Made by a program: the position numbers and the translations under genes
The notes under the pieces: generated by a model
The model's input: the letters and a program-made list of their open reading frames with translations, nothing else
Databases searched by the model: none
Told to the model about the DNA's origin: nothing
Part shown: in pieces, positions 37,350 to 46,827 of the stretch
Layout: each line of letters starts with the position of its first letter
Numbering within the stretch: the first letter of the stretch is position 1
From: Bradyrhizobium sp. SSBR45G
GTDB lineage: Bacteria; Pseudomonadota; Alphaproteobacteria; Rhizobiales; Xanthobacteraceae
Reading direction: 5' to 3'
DNA: 64,000 bases
Assembly: GCF_030159255.1 (NCBI RefSeq)
Contig: NZ_BSCT01000002.1
Span: forward strand, 333,509-397,508

Positions 37350-38117
37350 ATGCGGATTCTCTGCACCAATGACGACGGGATCCATGCGCCGGGCCTGAAA
37401 GTGATCGAGGAGATCGCGCGCGCGCTGTCCGACGACGTCTGGATCGTCGCCCCCGAGCTCGACCAGAGCGGCGTGTCGCATTCGCTCTCGCTCAACGATC
37501 CCTTGCGGCTGCGCGAGGTCGGCCCGCGCCACTTTGCGGTGCGCGGCACCCCGACGGACTGCGTCATCATGGGCGCCCGTCATATCCTGGGGGAGAAGCG
37601 CCCGGATCTGGTGCTGTCCGGCGTGAACAAGGGCCGCAACGTCGCCGAGGACGTGGTCTATTCGGGGACCATTGCCGGCGCTCTCGAGGGCACGATTCTC
37701 GGCCTGCCGTCGTTTGCGCTGTCGCAGGAGTTCAGCATCGCGACCCGCGACAAGCCGTCCTGGGACACCGCGCTCAAGTTCGGGCCGCAGATCGTGCGCA
37801 AGGTGCTGGAGGCCGGGGTGCCGAAGAGCACGGTGATCAACGTCAACTTTCCGTCCTGTGCGCCGGACCAGGTGAGGGGCATCGTGGTGACGCGCCAGGG
37901 CAAGCGCAATCTCGGCTTCCTCAAGGTCGACGAGCGCCGCGACGGCCGCGGCAATCCGTATTTCTGGATCGGCTTCGACCGCGCCGCGGCGCTCGACGTG
38001 CCCGATGAAGGGACGGATCTCGCCGCGCTGGCGGCGCATTACGTGTCCGTGACGCCGCTCCGCCTCGACCGCACCGACGAGGCGTTCTCCAGCAAGCTCA
38101 GTGACATTCTCGGCTGA
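37350..38117 (+). CDS. surE: 5'/3'-nucleotidase SurE
   Basis: This metal-dependent phosphatase acts on nucleoside monophosphates and short polyphosphates, and is linked to stationary-phase survival. The 255 residues show D8-D9 in LCTNDDGIHAPG, Ser in DQSGVSHSLS, and Asn in SGVNKGRNVAEDVVYSGTIAGA. The ATG at 37350 is chosen; a GTG two codons earlier is possible. pcm and an nlpD-like gene follow, the order seen in many Proteobacteria, here with a reversed response-regulator gene between. Confidence 0.94.
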   Translation: MRILCTNDDGIHAPGLKVIEEIARALSDDVWIVAPELDQSGVSHSLSLNDPLRLREVGPRHFAVRGTPTDCVIMGARHILGEKRPDLVLSGVNKGRNVAEDVVYSGTIAGALEGTILGLPSFALSQEFSIATRDKPSWDTALKFGPQIVRKVLEAGVPKSTVINVNFPSCAPDQVRGIVVTRQGKRNLGFLKVDERRDGRGNPYFWIGFDRAAALDVPDEGTDLAALAAHYVSVTPLRLDRTDEAFSSKLSDILG

Positions 38118-38132
38118 GACGTCTTTCTCCGC

Positions 38133-38516
38133 CTAGCCCTGAGGCTCGGCACCGCGCAGGGCATGCTCGATCGCCTTGCTGAGCGTCTCGAGCTGGAATG
38201 GCTTCTGCAGCGCAGGACGGTCGCGATAGTCCTCGGGCAATCCGGACGAGCCGTAGCCGGTTGCAAAGATGAAGGGCCGGTTGCGCGCCTTGATGAGATC
38301 CGCCACCGGCGAAATCACCTTGCCGTTGACGTTGACGTCGAGAATGGCGACGTCGAAATAGGTGCTCTCGGCCAGCCGCATCGCTTCGCCGATCTCGCCA
38401 GCCTCGGCTGCGACGGTGTAGCCGAGCTCTTCGAGCATGTCGGCCACCATCATTCTGATCATGACTTCGTCTTCAACCAGAAACACAGAGCCGCGCGGCG
38501 GCCGCGTTGCAGTCAT
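38133..38516 (-). CDS. Single-domain response regulator
   Basis: This 127-residue protein is a bare receiver domain: SVFLVEDEVMIRMMVADMLEELGY, phosphoacceptor Asp in FDVAILDVNVNG, the Thr in FATGYG and the Lys in LQKPFQLE. It has no output domain and would act by protein contact or phosphotransfer. AAGGA precedes the ATG at good spacing. It is inserted, reversed, into the surE-pcm-nlpD run. No partner kinase is adjacent. Confidence 0.87.
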   Translation of the reverse strand: MTATRPPRGSVFLVEDEVMIRMMVADMLEELGYTVAAEAGEIGEAMRLAESTYFDVAILDVNVNGKVISPVADLIKARNRPFIFATGYGSSGLPEDYRDRPALQKPFQLETLSKAIEHALRGAEPQG

Positions 38517-38801
38517 GATGTCAGTCCTTGCCCATACCCGATCTGACGGTCGCAAATAACGGCTTATGGCGCAACGTCAACGACGTTGTCTTTGCAGCCG
38601 TCACCCTGCGGCGCGGGCAAAATCGGCCCATAAGGTCAACCGATTCGAATGCACTTGGTTCCTCGCCTGGAACGGCTTTCGGGCGGAAGGGCTTGAGCGG
38701 CCCGGTCGCAGCTTCCGGTAGATGCCCGGAGGCTGTTGAAAAGCGGTGCGCAATACCGGGGGGCCGTCTAGATTGGCGTCACGCCAACAACCGACATCGC
38801 G

Positions 38802-39449
38802 ATGCCCCCGACTGCTCCGCCCGAGAAGATGATGTTTCAGCTGACCCTGCGTCGGCGTGGAATCAGCGATCAGGCCGTGCTGCGGGCGATGGAGGAGGTG
38901 CCGCGGGAGGAGTTCGTCCTGCCGGCCGATCGTCCGGACGCCTATCGCGACAGCGCCATGGCGATCGCCTGCGGCCAGACGATCAGCCAGCCCTTCGTCG
39001 TCGCCTATATGACGGAGCAGCTCAAGCTGCAGAAGACCCATCGCGTGCTCGAAATCGGCACCGGGTCGGGCTACCAGGCCGCGATTCTGTCCCGGCTGAC
39101 GGCCCACGTCCTGACGGTCGAGCGTTTCAGGACATTGGCCGACAAGGCCAGGGAGCGGCTGGAGAAGCTGAACTGCTTCAATGTCGAGGTTATGCTGGGC
39201 GACGGCTACGCGCTGCCGCCTGGTGCCGGCCAGTTCGACCGCATCATCGTGACCGCCGCGATGGACGAAATTCCCCAGAGCCTGGTCGACCGGTTGGAGC
39301 CCGACGGTATCCTGATGGCGCCGGTGGGGCCTCATCACGGGGTGCAGACCCTCGTCCGGGTCGTCAGGAGCGGCGATCGGTTCGAGCGGAAGGAGCTCGT
39401 CGACGTGCGATTTGTGCCGGCAATTCCGGGGATTGCACGCGAACTTTAA
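38802..39449 (+). CDS. pcm: Protein-L-isoaspartate O-methyltransferase
   Basis: This SAM-dependent methyltransferase starts repair of isoaspartyl residues in aged proteins. The 215 residues include [16 protein letters not shown] (substrate loop), SAM motif [24 protein letters not shown], and [25 protein letters not shown]. Length is standard. The neighbouring surE and nlpD-like genes support the call. Confidence 0.93.
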   Translation: MPPTAPPEKMMFQLTLRRRGISDQAVLRAMEEVPREEFVLPADRPDAYRDSAMAIACGQTISQPFVVAYMTEQLKLQKTHRVLEIGTGSGYQAAILSRLTAHVLTVERFRTLADKARERLEKLNCFNVEVMLGDGYALPPGAGQFDRIIVTAAMDEIPQSLVDRLEPDGILMAPVGPHHGVQTLVRVVRSGDRFERKELVDVRFVPAIPGIAREL

Positions 39450-39556
39450 ACGAGCGGATCAGCAGGCCCGCCAACGCTTTATTCGCGGCTTAAGCGCTTA
39501 TTTACCGCGGCTGTGTTTACTCGAATTCGTTGTTTGTTGCGTACGAGTGAGTAACC

Positions 39557-41011
39557 ATGCCCGCTACCGTCGAGTTGCTTCGCTCGCGCCGCTTGCCGCA
39601 GGTTGCGGTGCTGGCGCTGATGTCGTTCGGCGTTGCCGGCTGCAGCGCCGACATGTCGTCGCGGCTGTCGCAGACGCAAAATCCGTTTTCCAACCCCTTT
39701 GCATCCGACTCTACCGGTTCGGTGCAGGCGCAGCCTGCCCGGCAGCACCAACAATACACGCCGGCGCCCGCGCCGGTGCCGAGCTATTCCACCTCTGCGT
39801 TGCCGCCACCGGCCGTTGGAGCGCCTCAGTCCTATCCATCCGGAGGCGGCGCGGGAGGCATTGCGTCGGGCGGACGCGGCGTCGCGTCCTACGCGCCCCC
39901 CGCATCAGTCCCGGCGCCCCAGACCTATGCGCCGCCGGCGACCCATGCGTACGCGCCGCCGGCGCAGCCGCAGCTCGAGGCCACGGGCGCCGTGCCGCCG
40001 CGCTCGGTCGCCGCAGCGCGGCCCTCGGGCGGCACCAAGATCATCGTCGGCACCAGCGACACGCTCGACATCCTGGCCAAACGCTATCGCGTGACGCCGG
40101 CCGAGATCATGGCCGCCAATGGCTACAAGGGGCCGCGCGCGCTGTCGCCCGGCCAGCAGCTGATCATTCCGCACCCGGGCACAGTCGCAGCCGCGCCTGC
40201 CGTCCAGCCCGTTGCGGCGCCGGTTGCTGCAGCTCCGATGGCTGCGCCGGTCGCGCCTCGGCCGATGGCGGTCGCCGCGCCCGCGACACCGGCGACCATT
40301 CACTTCGTCAATCGCGGCGACACGCTGGCCAGCATCGCACGGCAGAACCACGTCTCGCCGGCTGAGCTCGCGCGCGCCAATAATCTCGATCAGGCGTCTC
40401 CCCTGAAGCTCGGTGCCAGGCTGACCGTCCCTGGCAAGGCCGCAGCGGTCGCTGCGCCCGTGGCTCCGGTCGCAACCGTTCCCCAGGCGGTTGCGACCGT
40501 GCCCGCGCCGGCCCCGACCACGCGCGTGGCCACCGCCGCCGGTCCGGTTCAGACCGCCCGCCTGGCGCAGGCCAACCCGGCGCCCGAGAAGGAAGAGGAG
40601 CCGGCGCGTCCGGCCGAAACCACCAGCTCGCTGCCGACCTTCCGCTGGCCGGCGCGTGGCAAGGTGATCACGAGCTACGGCGCCAAGACCAACGGCAAGT
40701 CCAATGACGGCATCAACATCGCCGTGCCCGAGGGCACGCCGGTGAAGGCCGCCGAAGATGGCGTCGTCGCTTACGCCGGCAACGAATTGAAGGGCTATGG
40801 CAATCTTGTCCTGGTGCGGCATTCCAACGGCTACGTCACCGCATATGCCCATGCGAGTGAGCTGATGGTGAAGCGCGGCGATCCGATCAAGCGCGGCCAG
40901 GTCATTGCCAAGTCGGGTCAATCGGGAGAGGTGGGATCGCCGCAGCTCCACTTCGAGATCCGCAAGGGATCGTCCCCGGTCGACCCGCTGCAATTCCTCA
41001 ACGGGGCGTAA
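39557..41011 (+). CDS. nlpD: NlpD-like lipoprotein with two LysM domains and degenerate M23 domain
   Basis: This is a cell-envelope protein likely to bind peptidoglycan and activate wall amidases. The 484 residues have a lipobox ending at C29 (FGVAGC), Pro/Ala-rich linkers, LysM domains near 157-201 and 252-296, and an M23/LytM domain from about 375. The first zinc motif HxGxD reads NDGIN, so two ligands are lost although the later LHFE is kept. This makes an enzyme unlikely and fits the NlpD/EnvC activators. It follows pcm. Confidence 0.88.
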   Translation: MPATVELLRSRRLPQVAVLALMSFGVAGCSADMSSRLSQTQNPFSNPFASDSTGSVQAQPARQHQQYTPAPAPVPSYSTSALPPPAVGAPQSYPSGGGAGGIASGGRGVASYAPPASVPAPQTYAPPATHAYAPPAQPQLEATGAVPPRSVAAARPSGGTKIIVGTSDTLDILAKRYRVTPAEIMAANGYKGPRALSPGQQLIIPHPGTVAAAPAVQPVAAPVAAAPMAAPVAPRPMAVAAPATPATIHFVNRGDTLASIARQNHVSPAELARANNLDQASPLKLGARLTVPGKAAAVAAPVAPVATVPQAVATVPAPAPTTRVATAAGPVQTARLAQANPAPEKEEEPARPAETTSSLPTFRWPARGKVITSYGAKTNGKSNDGINIAVPEGTPVKAAEDGVVAYAGNELKGYGNLVLVRHSNGYVTAYAHASELMVKRGDPIKRGQVIAKSGQSGEVGSPQLHFEIRKGSSPVDPLQFLNGA

Positions 41012-41081
41012 CAGTAAGTTTGCGTCGCCAATCGGTCTCGCCTCGGGCGAGGCCGATCATTTGACCAGGACCAGCTGCATC

Positions 41082-41161
41082 CGTCATTGCGAGCGCAGCG
41101 AAGCAATCCAGAGTCTTGCCGCCGAGGCAGTCTGGATTGCTTCGCTGCGCTCGCAATGACG
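41082..41161. repeat. Palindromic repeat (CGTCATTGCGAGC family)
   Basis: CGTCATTGCGAGCGCAGCG with AAGCAATCCAGA is inverted as TCTGGATTGCTTCGC and CTGCGCTCGCAATGACG. Same family as 16938-17008. It lies between the convergent nlpD-like and ATPase genes and could fold as a transcript hairpin. Confidence 0.75.
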
Positions 41162-41207
41162 AAGTTTGGGGCTGCTGAGTGCCAGAAAGTTGCTCTGATT
41201 CTCGCTG

Positions 41208-42203
41208 CTACTTCCCGCTCAGCCGCACGCCGAGCCGGCCGGCGAGATCCTGCGTGAACTGCCAGGCGACGCGGCCTGAGCGCGAGCCGCGCGTGGTGGC
41301 CCATTCCAGCGCATCCCGCTCCAGCTCGTCCTCGGCCAGCGCGATGTCGAAATGGCTGCAATAGCCCCGGACCATCGCGAGGTACTCGTCCTGGCTGCAG
41401 CGGTGGAAACCAAGCCACAGGCCGAAGCGGTCGGACAGCGAGACCTTCTCCTCGACCGCTTCGCCCGGATTGATCGCGGTCGAGCGCTCGTTCTCGATCA
41501 TGTCGCGGGCCAGCAGATGGCGCCGGTTGGAGGTTGCGTAGAGAATGACGTTCTCGGGACGCCCCTCGATGCCGCCTTCGAGCACAGCCTTCAATGATTT
41601 GTAGGACGCGTCGTTGCCGTCAAACGACAGGTCGTCGCAGAACACGATGAAATGGAACGGTGCTGCGCGCAAAATGTCCATCAGTGCGGGCAGGCTCTCG
41701 ATGTCCTCGCGATGAATCTCGATCAGCTTGAGCCGGTCAGCCGGCTTGCGCGCGACGTTGATGCTGGCATGGGCGGCCTTCACGAGGGACGACTTGCCCA
41801 TGCCGCGCGCGCCCCACAGCAGCGCGTTGTTGGCGGGCAGGCCGTTGGCGAAGCGCTCGGTGTTCTCGATCAGAATGTCGCGCATCCGGTCGATGCCCTT
41901 GAGCAGATCGATCTCGACGCGGCTGACGCGCGGCACCGTCGACAGCCGGCCGTCCGGATGCCAGACGAACGCATCGGCCGCATTCAGATCCAGCGTCGGA
42001 TTGGCGCCCGCATGGGTTGCTGCGAGGTGCGCCGCAATCGCTTCGAGCGCACGGGCGATCCGTACCTGCGCGTCGTCGGGGGCAGGGACGGCGGGACGTT
42101 TTGCCGCGACCCTGGCCGGCTTCTGCACCGGGGGTTTTGAGACGGTTCTGAACACGCTCTTGGCGGGGTTGCGGGGCGGGGCTTTGGCTGGTTTTTTCGA
42201 CAT
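41208..42203 (-). CDS. DUF815-family AAA-type ATPase
   Basis: This 331-residue protein has Walker A GARGMGKSSL (near 130-140), Walker B FIVFCDDLSF, a sensor in ILYATSNRRHLL and an Arg-rich end. It matches the conserved DUF815 ATPases of Proteobacteria, whose role is unknown. The first 40 residues are Lys/Pro-rich. The start MSKKPAKAPPR has AGGA upstream; the frame continues further but without support. Its neighbours give no clear clue, except a divergent yajC-secDF operon. Confidence 0.82.
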   Translation of the reverse strand: MSKKPAKAPPRNPAKSVFRTVSKPPVQKPARVAAKRPAVPAPDDAQVRIARALEAIAAHLAATHAGANPTLDLNAADAFVWHPDGRLSTVPRVSRVEIDLLKGIDRMRDILIENTERFANGLPANNALLWGARGMGKSSLVKAAHASINVARKPADRLKLIEIHREDIESLPALMDILRAAPFHFIVFCDDLSFDGNDASYKSLKAVLEGGIEGRPENVILYATSNRRHLLARDMIENERSTAINPGEAVEEKVSLSDRFGLWLGFHRCSQDEYLAMVRGYCSHFDIALAEDELERDALEWATTRGSRSGRVAWQFTQDLAGRLGVRLSGK

Positions 42204-42407
42204 GCTGCAAGTTCCTGATGGGGCAGCCATATCGGGCCTTGCCGGCCGCCGCAAGCGGGGCGAAATGAGGGGCCGGGCGCCTTGCTATTGGGACCGCGGC
42301 CGCTATATTCCGCGCGAAATTCGCAAAGAGGCCGGCCCGCGCCGAGAGAAGCGTGGTTAGCCGGCTATTCCTGTCTCACCGGGCACTGGCCCACGAGGAT
42401 CGACCGC

Positions 42408-42776
42408 ATGCTGATTACCCCTGCCTATGCCCAGGCCGCCGGCGCTGGCGATACCAACAGCATGCTGATGTCGTTGCTGCCGTTCGCGCTGATCTTCGTG
42501 ATCATGTATTTCCTGATCCTGCGGCCGCAGCAGAAGAAGGTCAAAGAGCACGCCGACCTCGTCAAGAACGTGCGCCGCGGCGACACCATCGTGACCCAGG
42601 GCGGTCTGGTCGGCAAGGTCACCAAGGTCGTCGACGACGATCAGGTCGAGTTCGAGATCGCCGACGGTGTCCGTGTGCGCCAGATGCGCCAGATGATCAC
42701 GGGCGTCCGCACCAAGGGCGAGCCCGCCAAAGCCGACGCAAAGGACGACAAGAAGGACGAGAAGGCCGCGGGCTGA
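42408..42776 (+). CDS. yajC: Preprotein translocase subunit YajC
   Basis: YajC is a small membrane partner of SecDF-YidC. The 122 residues have one membrane helix (SLLPFALIFVIMYFLILRPQQKKVKEH), the YajC hallmark RPQQK after it, then the cytoplasmic domain VRRGDTIVTQGGLVGKVTKV, and a Lys/Asp-rich tail. GAGGA precedes the ATG at 42408, which is preferred over the upstream ATG at 42282. It starts the yajC-secD-secF unit. Confidence 0.94.
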   Translation: MLITPAYAQAAGAGDTNSMLMSLLPFALIFVIMYFLILRPQQKKVKEHADLVKNVRRGDTIVTQGGLVGKVTKVVDDDQVEFEIADGVRVRQMRQMITGVRTKGEPAKADAKDDKKDEKAAG

Positions 42777-42883
42777 TTCCAACTCGCCGGGTCGCTCGCT
42801 GGCTGTTCGCCGACCTCTTTCCTTGACGTCCTGATTTGAAGGGCCGCCTTCGGCTCTGATGGACCACCTCACGGACCACTCCC

Positions 42884-44485
42884 ATGTTGTATTTCACGCG
42901 GTGGAAGGCGCTGGGCATCATCCTCACGGCGCTCGTGGTGTGCCTGTGCGCGGTGCCCAACTTCTTTCCGGAAGCCACGGTCAAGACCTGGCCGGCCTGG
43001 GCGCAGCGTCATATCGTTCTCGGCCTCGACCTGCAGGGCGGCTCCTATCTGCTGCTCGAAGTCGACTCCAACTACGTCAAGAAGGAGCGGCTCGATGCGA
43101 TGCGCGACGATGTCCGCCGCACGCTGCGTGATGCCAAGATCGGCTATACGGGACTGGTGAGCCGTGGCGACGGCGTCGAGGTCCGGATCACCAAGGATAC
43201 CGACGTCGGGGCTGCGCTCTCCAAGCTCCGCGATCTCTCCCAGCCGCTCGGCGGCCTGCTGGGCTCCAGCGGCCAGCGCAGCCTCGAGGTCAGCGACGCC
43301 GGCAGCAGCCTGATCCGGCTGACGATCCCGCAGGCCGCGATCACCGAGCGCATCCGCCAGACCATCGAGCAGTCGATCCAGATCGTCGAACGCCGCATCA
43401 ACGAGCTCGGCACCGTCGAGCCCGTGATCCAGCGCCAGGGCACCGACCGCATCCTGGTGCAGGTCCCGGGATTGCAGGATCCGACCGAACTGAAGAACCT
43501 GCTTGGCCGGACGGCCAAGATGGAATTCCGCATGGTCGACCCGACGGTGTCGCCCGAGCAGGCGCTGCAGGGGCGGGTGCCGCCGGATTCCGAGGTGTTG
43601 CAGAGCGCCTCGCCGCCCAACCAGCCTAATGTCGTCAAAAAGCAGGTGCTGGTCTCCGGCGGTGATCTGTCGGACGCCCAGACCGGCTTCGACCAGCGCA
43701 CCAACGAGCCGATCGTCTCCTTCCGCTTCAACTCGGCCGGCGCCCGCAAATTCGCGCAGGCGACGACCGAGAATGTCGGACAGCCCTTCGCGATCGTGCT
43801 CGATAACAAGGTGATCTCGGCGCCGGTCATTCGCGAGCCGATCACCGGCGGCTCGGGCCAGATCTCCGGCAATTTCACCGTGCAGTCTGCCAATGAGCTG
43901 GCGATCCTGCTGCGCGCCGGCGCGCTGCCGGCGCCGCTGACGGTCATCGAGGAGCGCACCGTCGGTCCAGGCCTCGGCGCCGATTCGATCGCCAAGGGCG
44001 AGCTCGCCTCCTATGTCGGCTCGATCCTGGTCATCGTGTTCATGCTGCTGACCTACCGGCTGTTCGGCGTATTTGCCAACATCGCCGTGATGGTCAACGT
44101 GGCGATGATCTTCGGCGTGCTGTCGCTCCTGAATGCGACGCTGACCCTGCCGGGCATCGCCGGCATCGTGCTGACGGTCGGCATCGCCGTCGACTCCAAC
44201 GTGCTGATCTATGAGCGCATCCGTGAGGAGCTGCGCGGCGGCCGCAACGCCATCTCGGCGATCGACGCCGGCTTCAAGCGCGCGCTGGCGACGATTCTCG
44301 ACTCCAACATCACCACCTTCATCGCCGCCGCCGTGCTGTTCTATATCGGCACCGGTCCGGTGCGCGGATTCGCCGTGACGCTCGGCATCGGCATCCTCAC
44401 CACGGTCTTCACCGCCTTCACGCTCACCCGCCTGATCGTGGCGGCATGGGTGCGGTGGAAGCGGCCGCAAAGCGTGCCAATCTAG
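42884..44485 (+). CDS. secD: Protein translocase subunit SecD
   Basis: SecD uses the proton gradient to help pull proteins through SecYEG. The 533 residues have an N-terminal helix, the conserved LDLQGGSYLLLEVD, a large periplasmic domain (about 40-360) and a C-terminal block of five helices with GRNAISAIDAGFKRALATILDSNITTFIAA. It is followed after eight bases by secF. Length is normal for the short SecD type. Confidence 0.95.
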   Translation: MLYFTRWKALGIILTALVVCLCAVPNFFPEATVKTWPAWAQRHIVLGLDLQGGSYLLLEVDSNYVKKERLDAMRDDVRRTLRDAKIGYTGLVSRGDGVEVRITKDTDVGAALSKLRDLSQPLGGLLGSSGQRSLEVSDAGSSLIRLTIPQAAITERIRQTIEQSIQIVERRINELGTVEPVIQRQGTDRILVQVPGLQDPTELKNLLGRTAKMEFRMVDPTVSPEQALQGRVPPDSEVLQSASPPNQPNVVKKQVLVSGGDLSDAQTGFDQRTNEPIVSFRFNSAGARKFAQATTENVGQPFAIVLDNKVISAPVIREPITGGSGQISGNFTVQSANELAILLRAGALPAPLTVIEERTVGPGLGADSIAKGELASYVGSILVIVFMLLTYRLFGVFANIAVMVNVAMIFGVLSLLNATLTLPGIAGIVLTVGIAVDSNVLIYERIREELRGGRNAISAIDAGFKRALATILDSNITTFIAAAVLFYIGTGPVRGFAVTLGIGILTTVFTAFTLTRLIVAAWVRWKRPQSVPI

Positions 44486-44493
44486 GAGCTACT

Positions 44494-45513
44494 GTGACAC
44501 ATTGGGTTCTCATCGGGCTTGGCATCCTGATCGCGGTGCTGACGGTGGTCAGCGCGCTCGGCCTGCTGCCGTCGCTGCGCATCGTTCCCGACGATACGCA
44601 TTTCGATTTCACGCAGTTCCGCCGCATCAGCTTTCCGATCTCGGCGGCGCTGTCGATCCTCGCAATCGTGCTGTTCTTCACCCATGGCCTCAACCTCGGC
44701 ATCGACTTCCGCGGCGGCAGCCTGCTCGAGGTGCGGGCCAAGTCCGGCACCGCCGACATCGCGGGGATGCGCGCGACGCTGGCCACGCTCGGACTGGGCG
44801 AGGTGCAGTTGCAGCAGTTCGGCGGCCCTGAGGGCGTCCTGATCCGCGTTGCCGAGCAGCCCGGCGGCGACGCCGCGCAGCAGGAAGCTGCCAACAAGGT
44901 GAAGGCCGCGATCGGCGACAGCGTCGAGTATCGTCGCGTCGAGGTCGTGGGTCCGCGCGTCTCCGGCGAGTTCCTGGCCATCGGCATGCTCGGCCTGATG
45001 CTCGCGATCGTCTCGATCCTGATCTACCTCTGGTTCCGGTTCGAGTGGCAGTTCGCACTCGGCGCCATGATCGCCAACGTCCACGACATCGTGTTGACGA
45101 TCGGCTTCATGTCGATCAGCCAGGTGGATTTCGATCTCACCAGTATCGCGGCGCTGCTGACCATCCTCGGCTACTCGCTCAACGACACCGTGGTCATCTA
45201 CGACCGTATCCGCGAGATGCTCAGGCGCTACAAGAAGATGCCGATGCCGCAGCTGCTCAACGAGTCGATCAACTCGACGCTGTCGCGCTCGATCATCACC
45301 CACGTGACTGTGACCCTGGCGCTGCTCGCGCTGCTGCTGTTCGGCGGCCCGGCGATTCACAGCTTCACGGCTGTGATGATGTTCGGCGTCGTGCTGGTCG
45401 GCACCTACACCTCGATCTTCATCGCCTCTCCAATCCTGATTTATCTCGGCGTGCACTCGATGCGCGCCGAGGCGCAGGACGAAAAGCCGGCTGCGAAGAA
45501 GAAAACCCCGTGA
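44494..45513 (+). CDS. secF: Protein translocase subunit SecF
   Basis: SecF partners SecD. The 339 residues show NLGIDFRGGSLLEV after the first helix, a periplasmic domain and five further helices with GYSLNDTVVIYDRIRE and LSRSIITHVTVTLALLALLLFGG. A GTG at 44494 with TAGGAG six bases upstream is chosen; the in-frame ATG at 44446 would overlap secD by 40 bases and has no ribosome site. Ends in a Lys-rich tail. Confidence 0.94.
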   Translation: MTHWVLIGLGILIAVLTVVSALGLLPSLRIVPDDTHFDFTQFRRISFPISAALSILAIVLFFTHGLNLGIDFRGGSLLEVRAKSGTADIAGMRATLATLGLGEVQLQQFGGPEGVLIRVAEQPGGDAAQQEAANKVKAAIGDSVEYRRVEVVGPRVSGEFLAIGMLGLMLAIVSILIYLWFRFEWQFALGAMIANVHDIVLTIGFMSISQVDFDLTSIAALLTILGYSLNDTVVIYDRIREMLRRYKKMPMPQLLNESINSTLSRSIITHVTVTLALLALLLFGGPAIHSFTAVMMFGVVLVGTYTSIFIASPILIYLGVHSMRAEAQDEKPAAKKKTP

Positions 45514-45568
45514 TTCGAAGGAAGCTTGCCTTTGGATCATATCCAGAGGCAGGAAGTTGATCTCGGAC

Positions 45569-45952
45569 ATGGCCACTGCGCAAGACACACCACACTTCCC
45601 ACGGTCCGCGCCCATCGACGGCTACGGCAAAGGCGGTTTCGCCTTTGCCGACATGTCGCATCGCGGCTCGCTGCTTTGCCTGCCGGATTCGATCTGGGCG
45701 TGGGATGTCACCGAGCCGGGCCAGATCGACCGCTATTCCCTGCAGCGCATCTTCGATGCGGCCAACAAGATCGACACGCTGATCGTCGGCACCGGGACCG
45801 AAGTCTGGATTCCGCCCGTGCCGCTGCGCGCGGCGCTGCGCGGCGTCGGTGTCGTGCTCGATGCGATGCAGACCGGTCCCGCGATCCGCACCTACAACGT
45901 CATGATCGGCGAGCGGCGGCGGGTGGCAGCCGCGCTCATTGCCGTGCCATGA
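45569..45952 (+). CDS. Mth938-like domain protein (NDUFAF3 homologue)
   Basis: This 127-residue protein matches the Mth938/DUF498 family (IDGYGKGGFAFADMSHRGSLLCLPDSIWAW, TLIVGTGTEVWIPP, MQTGPAIRTYNVMIGERRRVAAALI), the bacterial relatives of the mitochondrial complex I assembly factor NDUFAF3. Its place right after secF is conserved in Alphaproteobacteria. It overlaps the next gene (NDUFAF6-like) by four bases, so the two are coupled. The bacterial role is unproven; help in respiratory complex I assembly is inferred. A TTG at 45557 is an alternative start. Confidence 0.85.
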   Translation: MATAQDTPHFPRSAPIDGYGKGGFAFADMSHRGSLLCLPDSIWAWDVTEPGQIDRYSLQRIFDAANKIDTLIVGTGTEVWIPPVPLRAALRGVGVVLDAMQTGPAIRTYNVMIGERRRVAAALIAVP

Positions 45953-46812
45953 GCGAAACGGGCGCCAACAGCGACGCGGCGTTCTGTGCAGGCCTCGTCC
46001 GCGAGCATGATTTCGACCGCTACGCCTCGACCTTGTTCGTCACGCCGGAGATCCGGCGCGCACTCCTCGCGCTGTATGCCCTCAACGTCGAGATCAGCCG
46101 CATTCGCGATCTCGTCTCGCAGCCGCTGCCGGGCGAGGTTCGGCTGCAGTGGTGGCACGATGCGCTGAGCGGCCAGGAGCATGGCGGGATCGAAGGCAAC
46201 CCGGTCGCCGCCGAGCTGCTGTTGACCGTGCAGCGCTTCGGTCTTCCGGTCGACCGGCTGACACGTCTGATCGATGAACATCAGTTCGATCTCTACAACG
46301 ACCCGATGCCGACTATGGCCGCGCTGGATGCCTATCTCGGCGATATCAGCGGAACCCTGTTTGCACTCGCCATACAGGTCATGACGCCGCCGTTCGACGG
46401 CGCGGATCATCTGGCCCATCACGCCGGCATCGCACAGGGGATTCTCCAGGTGATCGCATCGCTGCCGCGGGATTCGGCCCACCGGCAGCTCTACGTGCCG
46501 CTCGATCTGCTGGCACAGCATGGCGTGAGCCAGGAAGAGATGTTCGCCGGCAAGGCGACGCCCGCGATCCAGGCGATGCTGATCGATCTGCGCGCACAGG
46601 CGCGGCAGCATCTCGATCATGCGCTGGAATTGGCGCGGGAGGCGCCACCGGAGGCACGTGCGGCTCTGCTGCCGCTTGCGCTGGTCCGCCGCGATATCAT
46701 CCGCGCCGATCGGAGCAACGCCGCCGCTTTTCAGCCAGAGCCCCGCTCGCGCCTTGCGACGCTGTGGACGCTCTGGCGCGCTGCCAGGACGGCAAGCTTT
46801 CGCGCGCGTTGA
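45949..46812 (+). CDS. Squalene/phytoene synthase-fold protein (NDUFAF6-like)
   Basis: This 287-residue helical protein has the isoprenoid-synthase fold. The first Asp-rich motif is only NVEISRIRDLVSQPLPGEVRLQWWHDAL and the second, normally LTNILRDVGED, reads GILQVIASLPRDSAHRQLYVP, so diphosphate-metal binding looks lost. This pattern fits NDUFAF6-type complex I assembly factors rather than carotenoid or hopanoid synthases. It is coupled by ATGA overlap to the NDUFAF3-like gene, which supports that reading. No other isoprenoid genes are nearby. Confidence 0.8.
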   Translation: MSETGANSDAAFCAGLVREHDFDRYASTLFVTPEIRRALLALYALNVEISRIRDLVSQPLPGEVRLQWWHDALSGQEHGGIEGNPVAAELLLTVQRFGLPVDRLTRLIDEHQFDLYNDPMPTMAALDAYLGDISGTLFALAIQVMTPPFDGADHLAHHAGIAQGILQVIASLPRDSAHRQLYVPLDLLAQHGVSQEEMFAGKATPAIQAMLIDLRAQARQHLDHALELAREAPPEARAALLPLALVRRDIIRADRSNAAAFQPEPRSRLATLWTLWRAARTASFRAR

Positions 46813-46827
46813 GGGTTTCAGAATGCC

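Noticed and set aside
39557..41011. An active M23 endopeptidase
   Set aside because: The first zinc motif HxGxD is NDGIN, so two ligands are missing; the NlpD-like activator role fits better.
45949..46812. A carotenoid or hopanoid biosynthesis gene
   Set aside because: Both Asp-rich motifs are degenerate and no other isoprenoid gene is near; coupling to the NDUFAF3-like gene points to an assembly factor.
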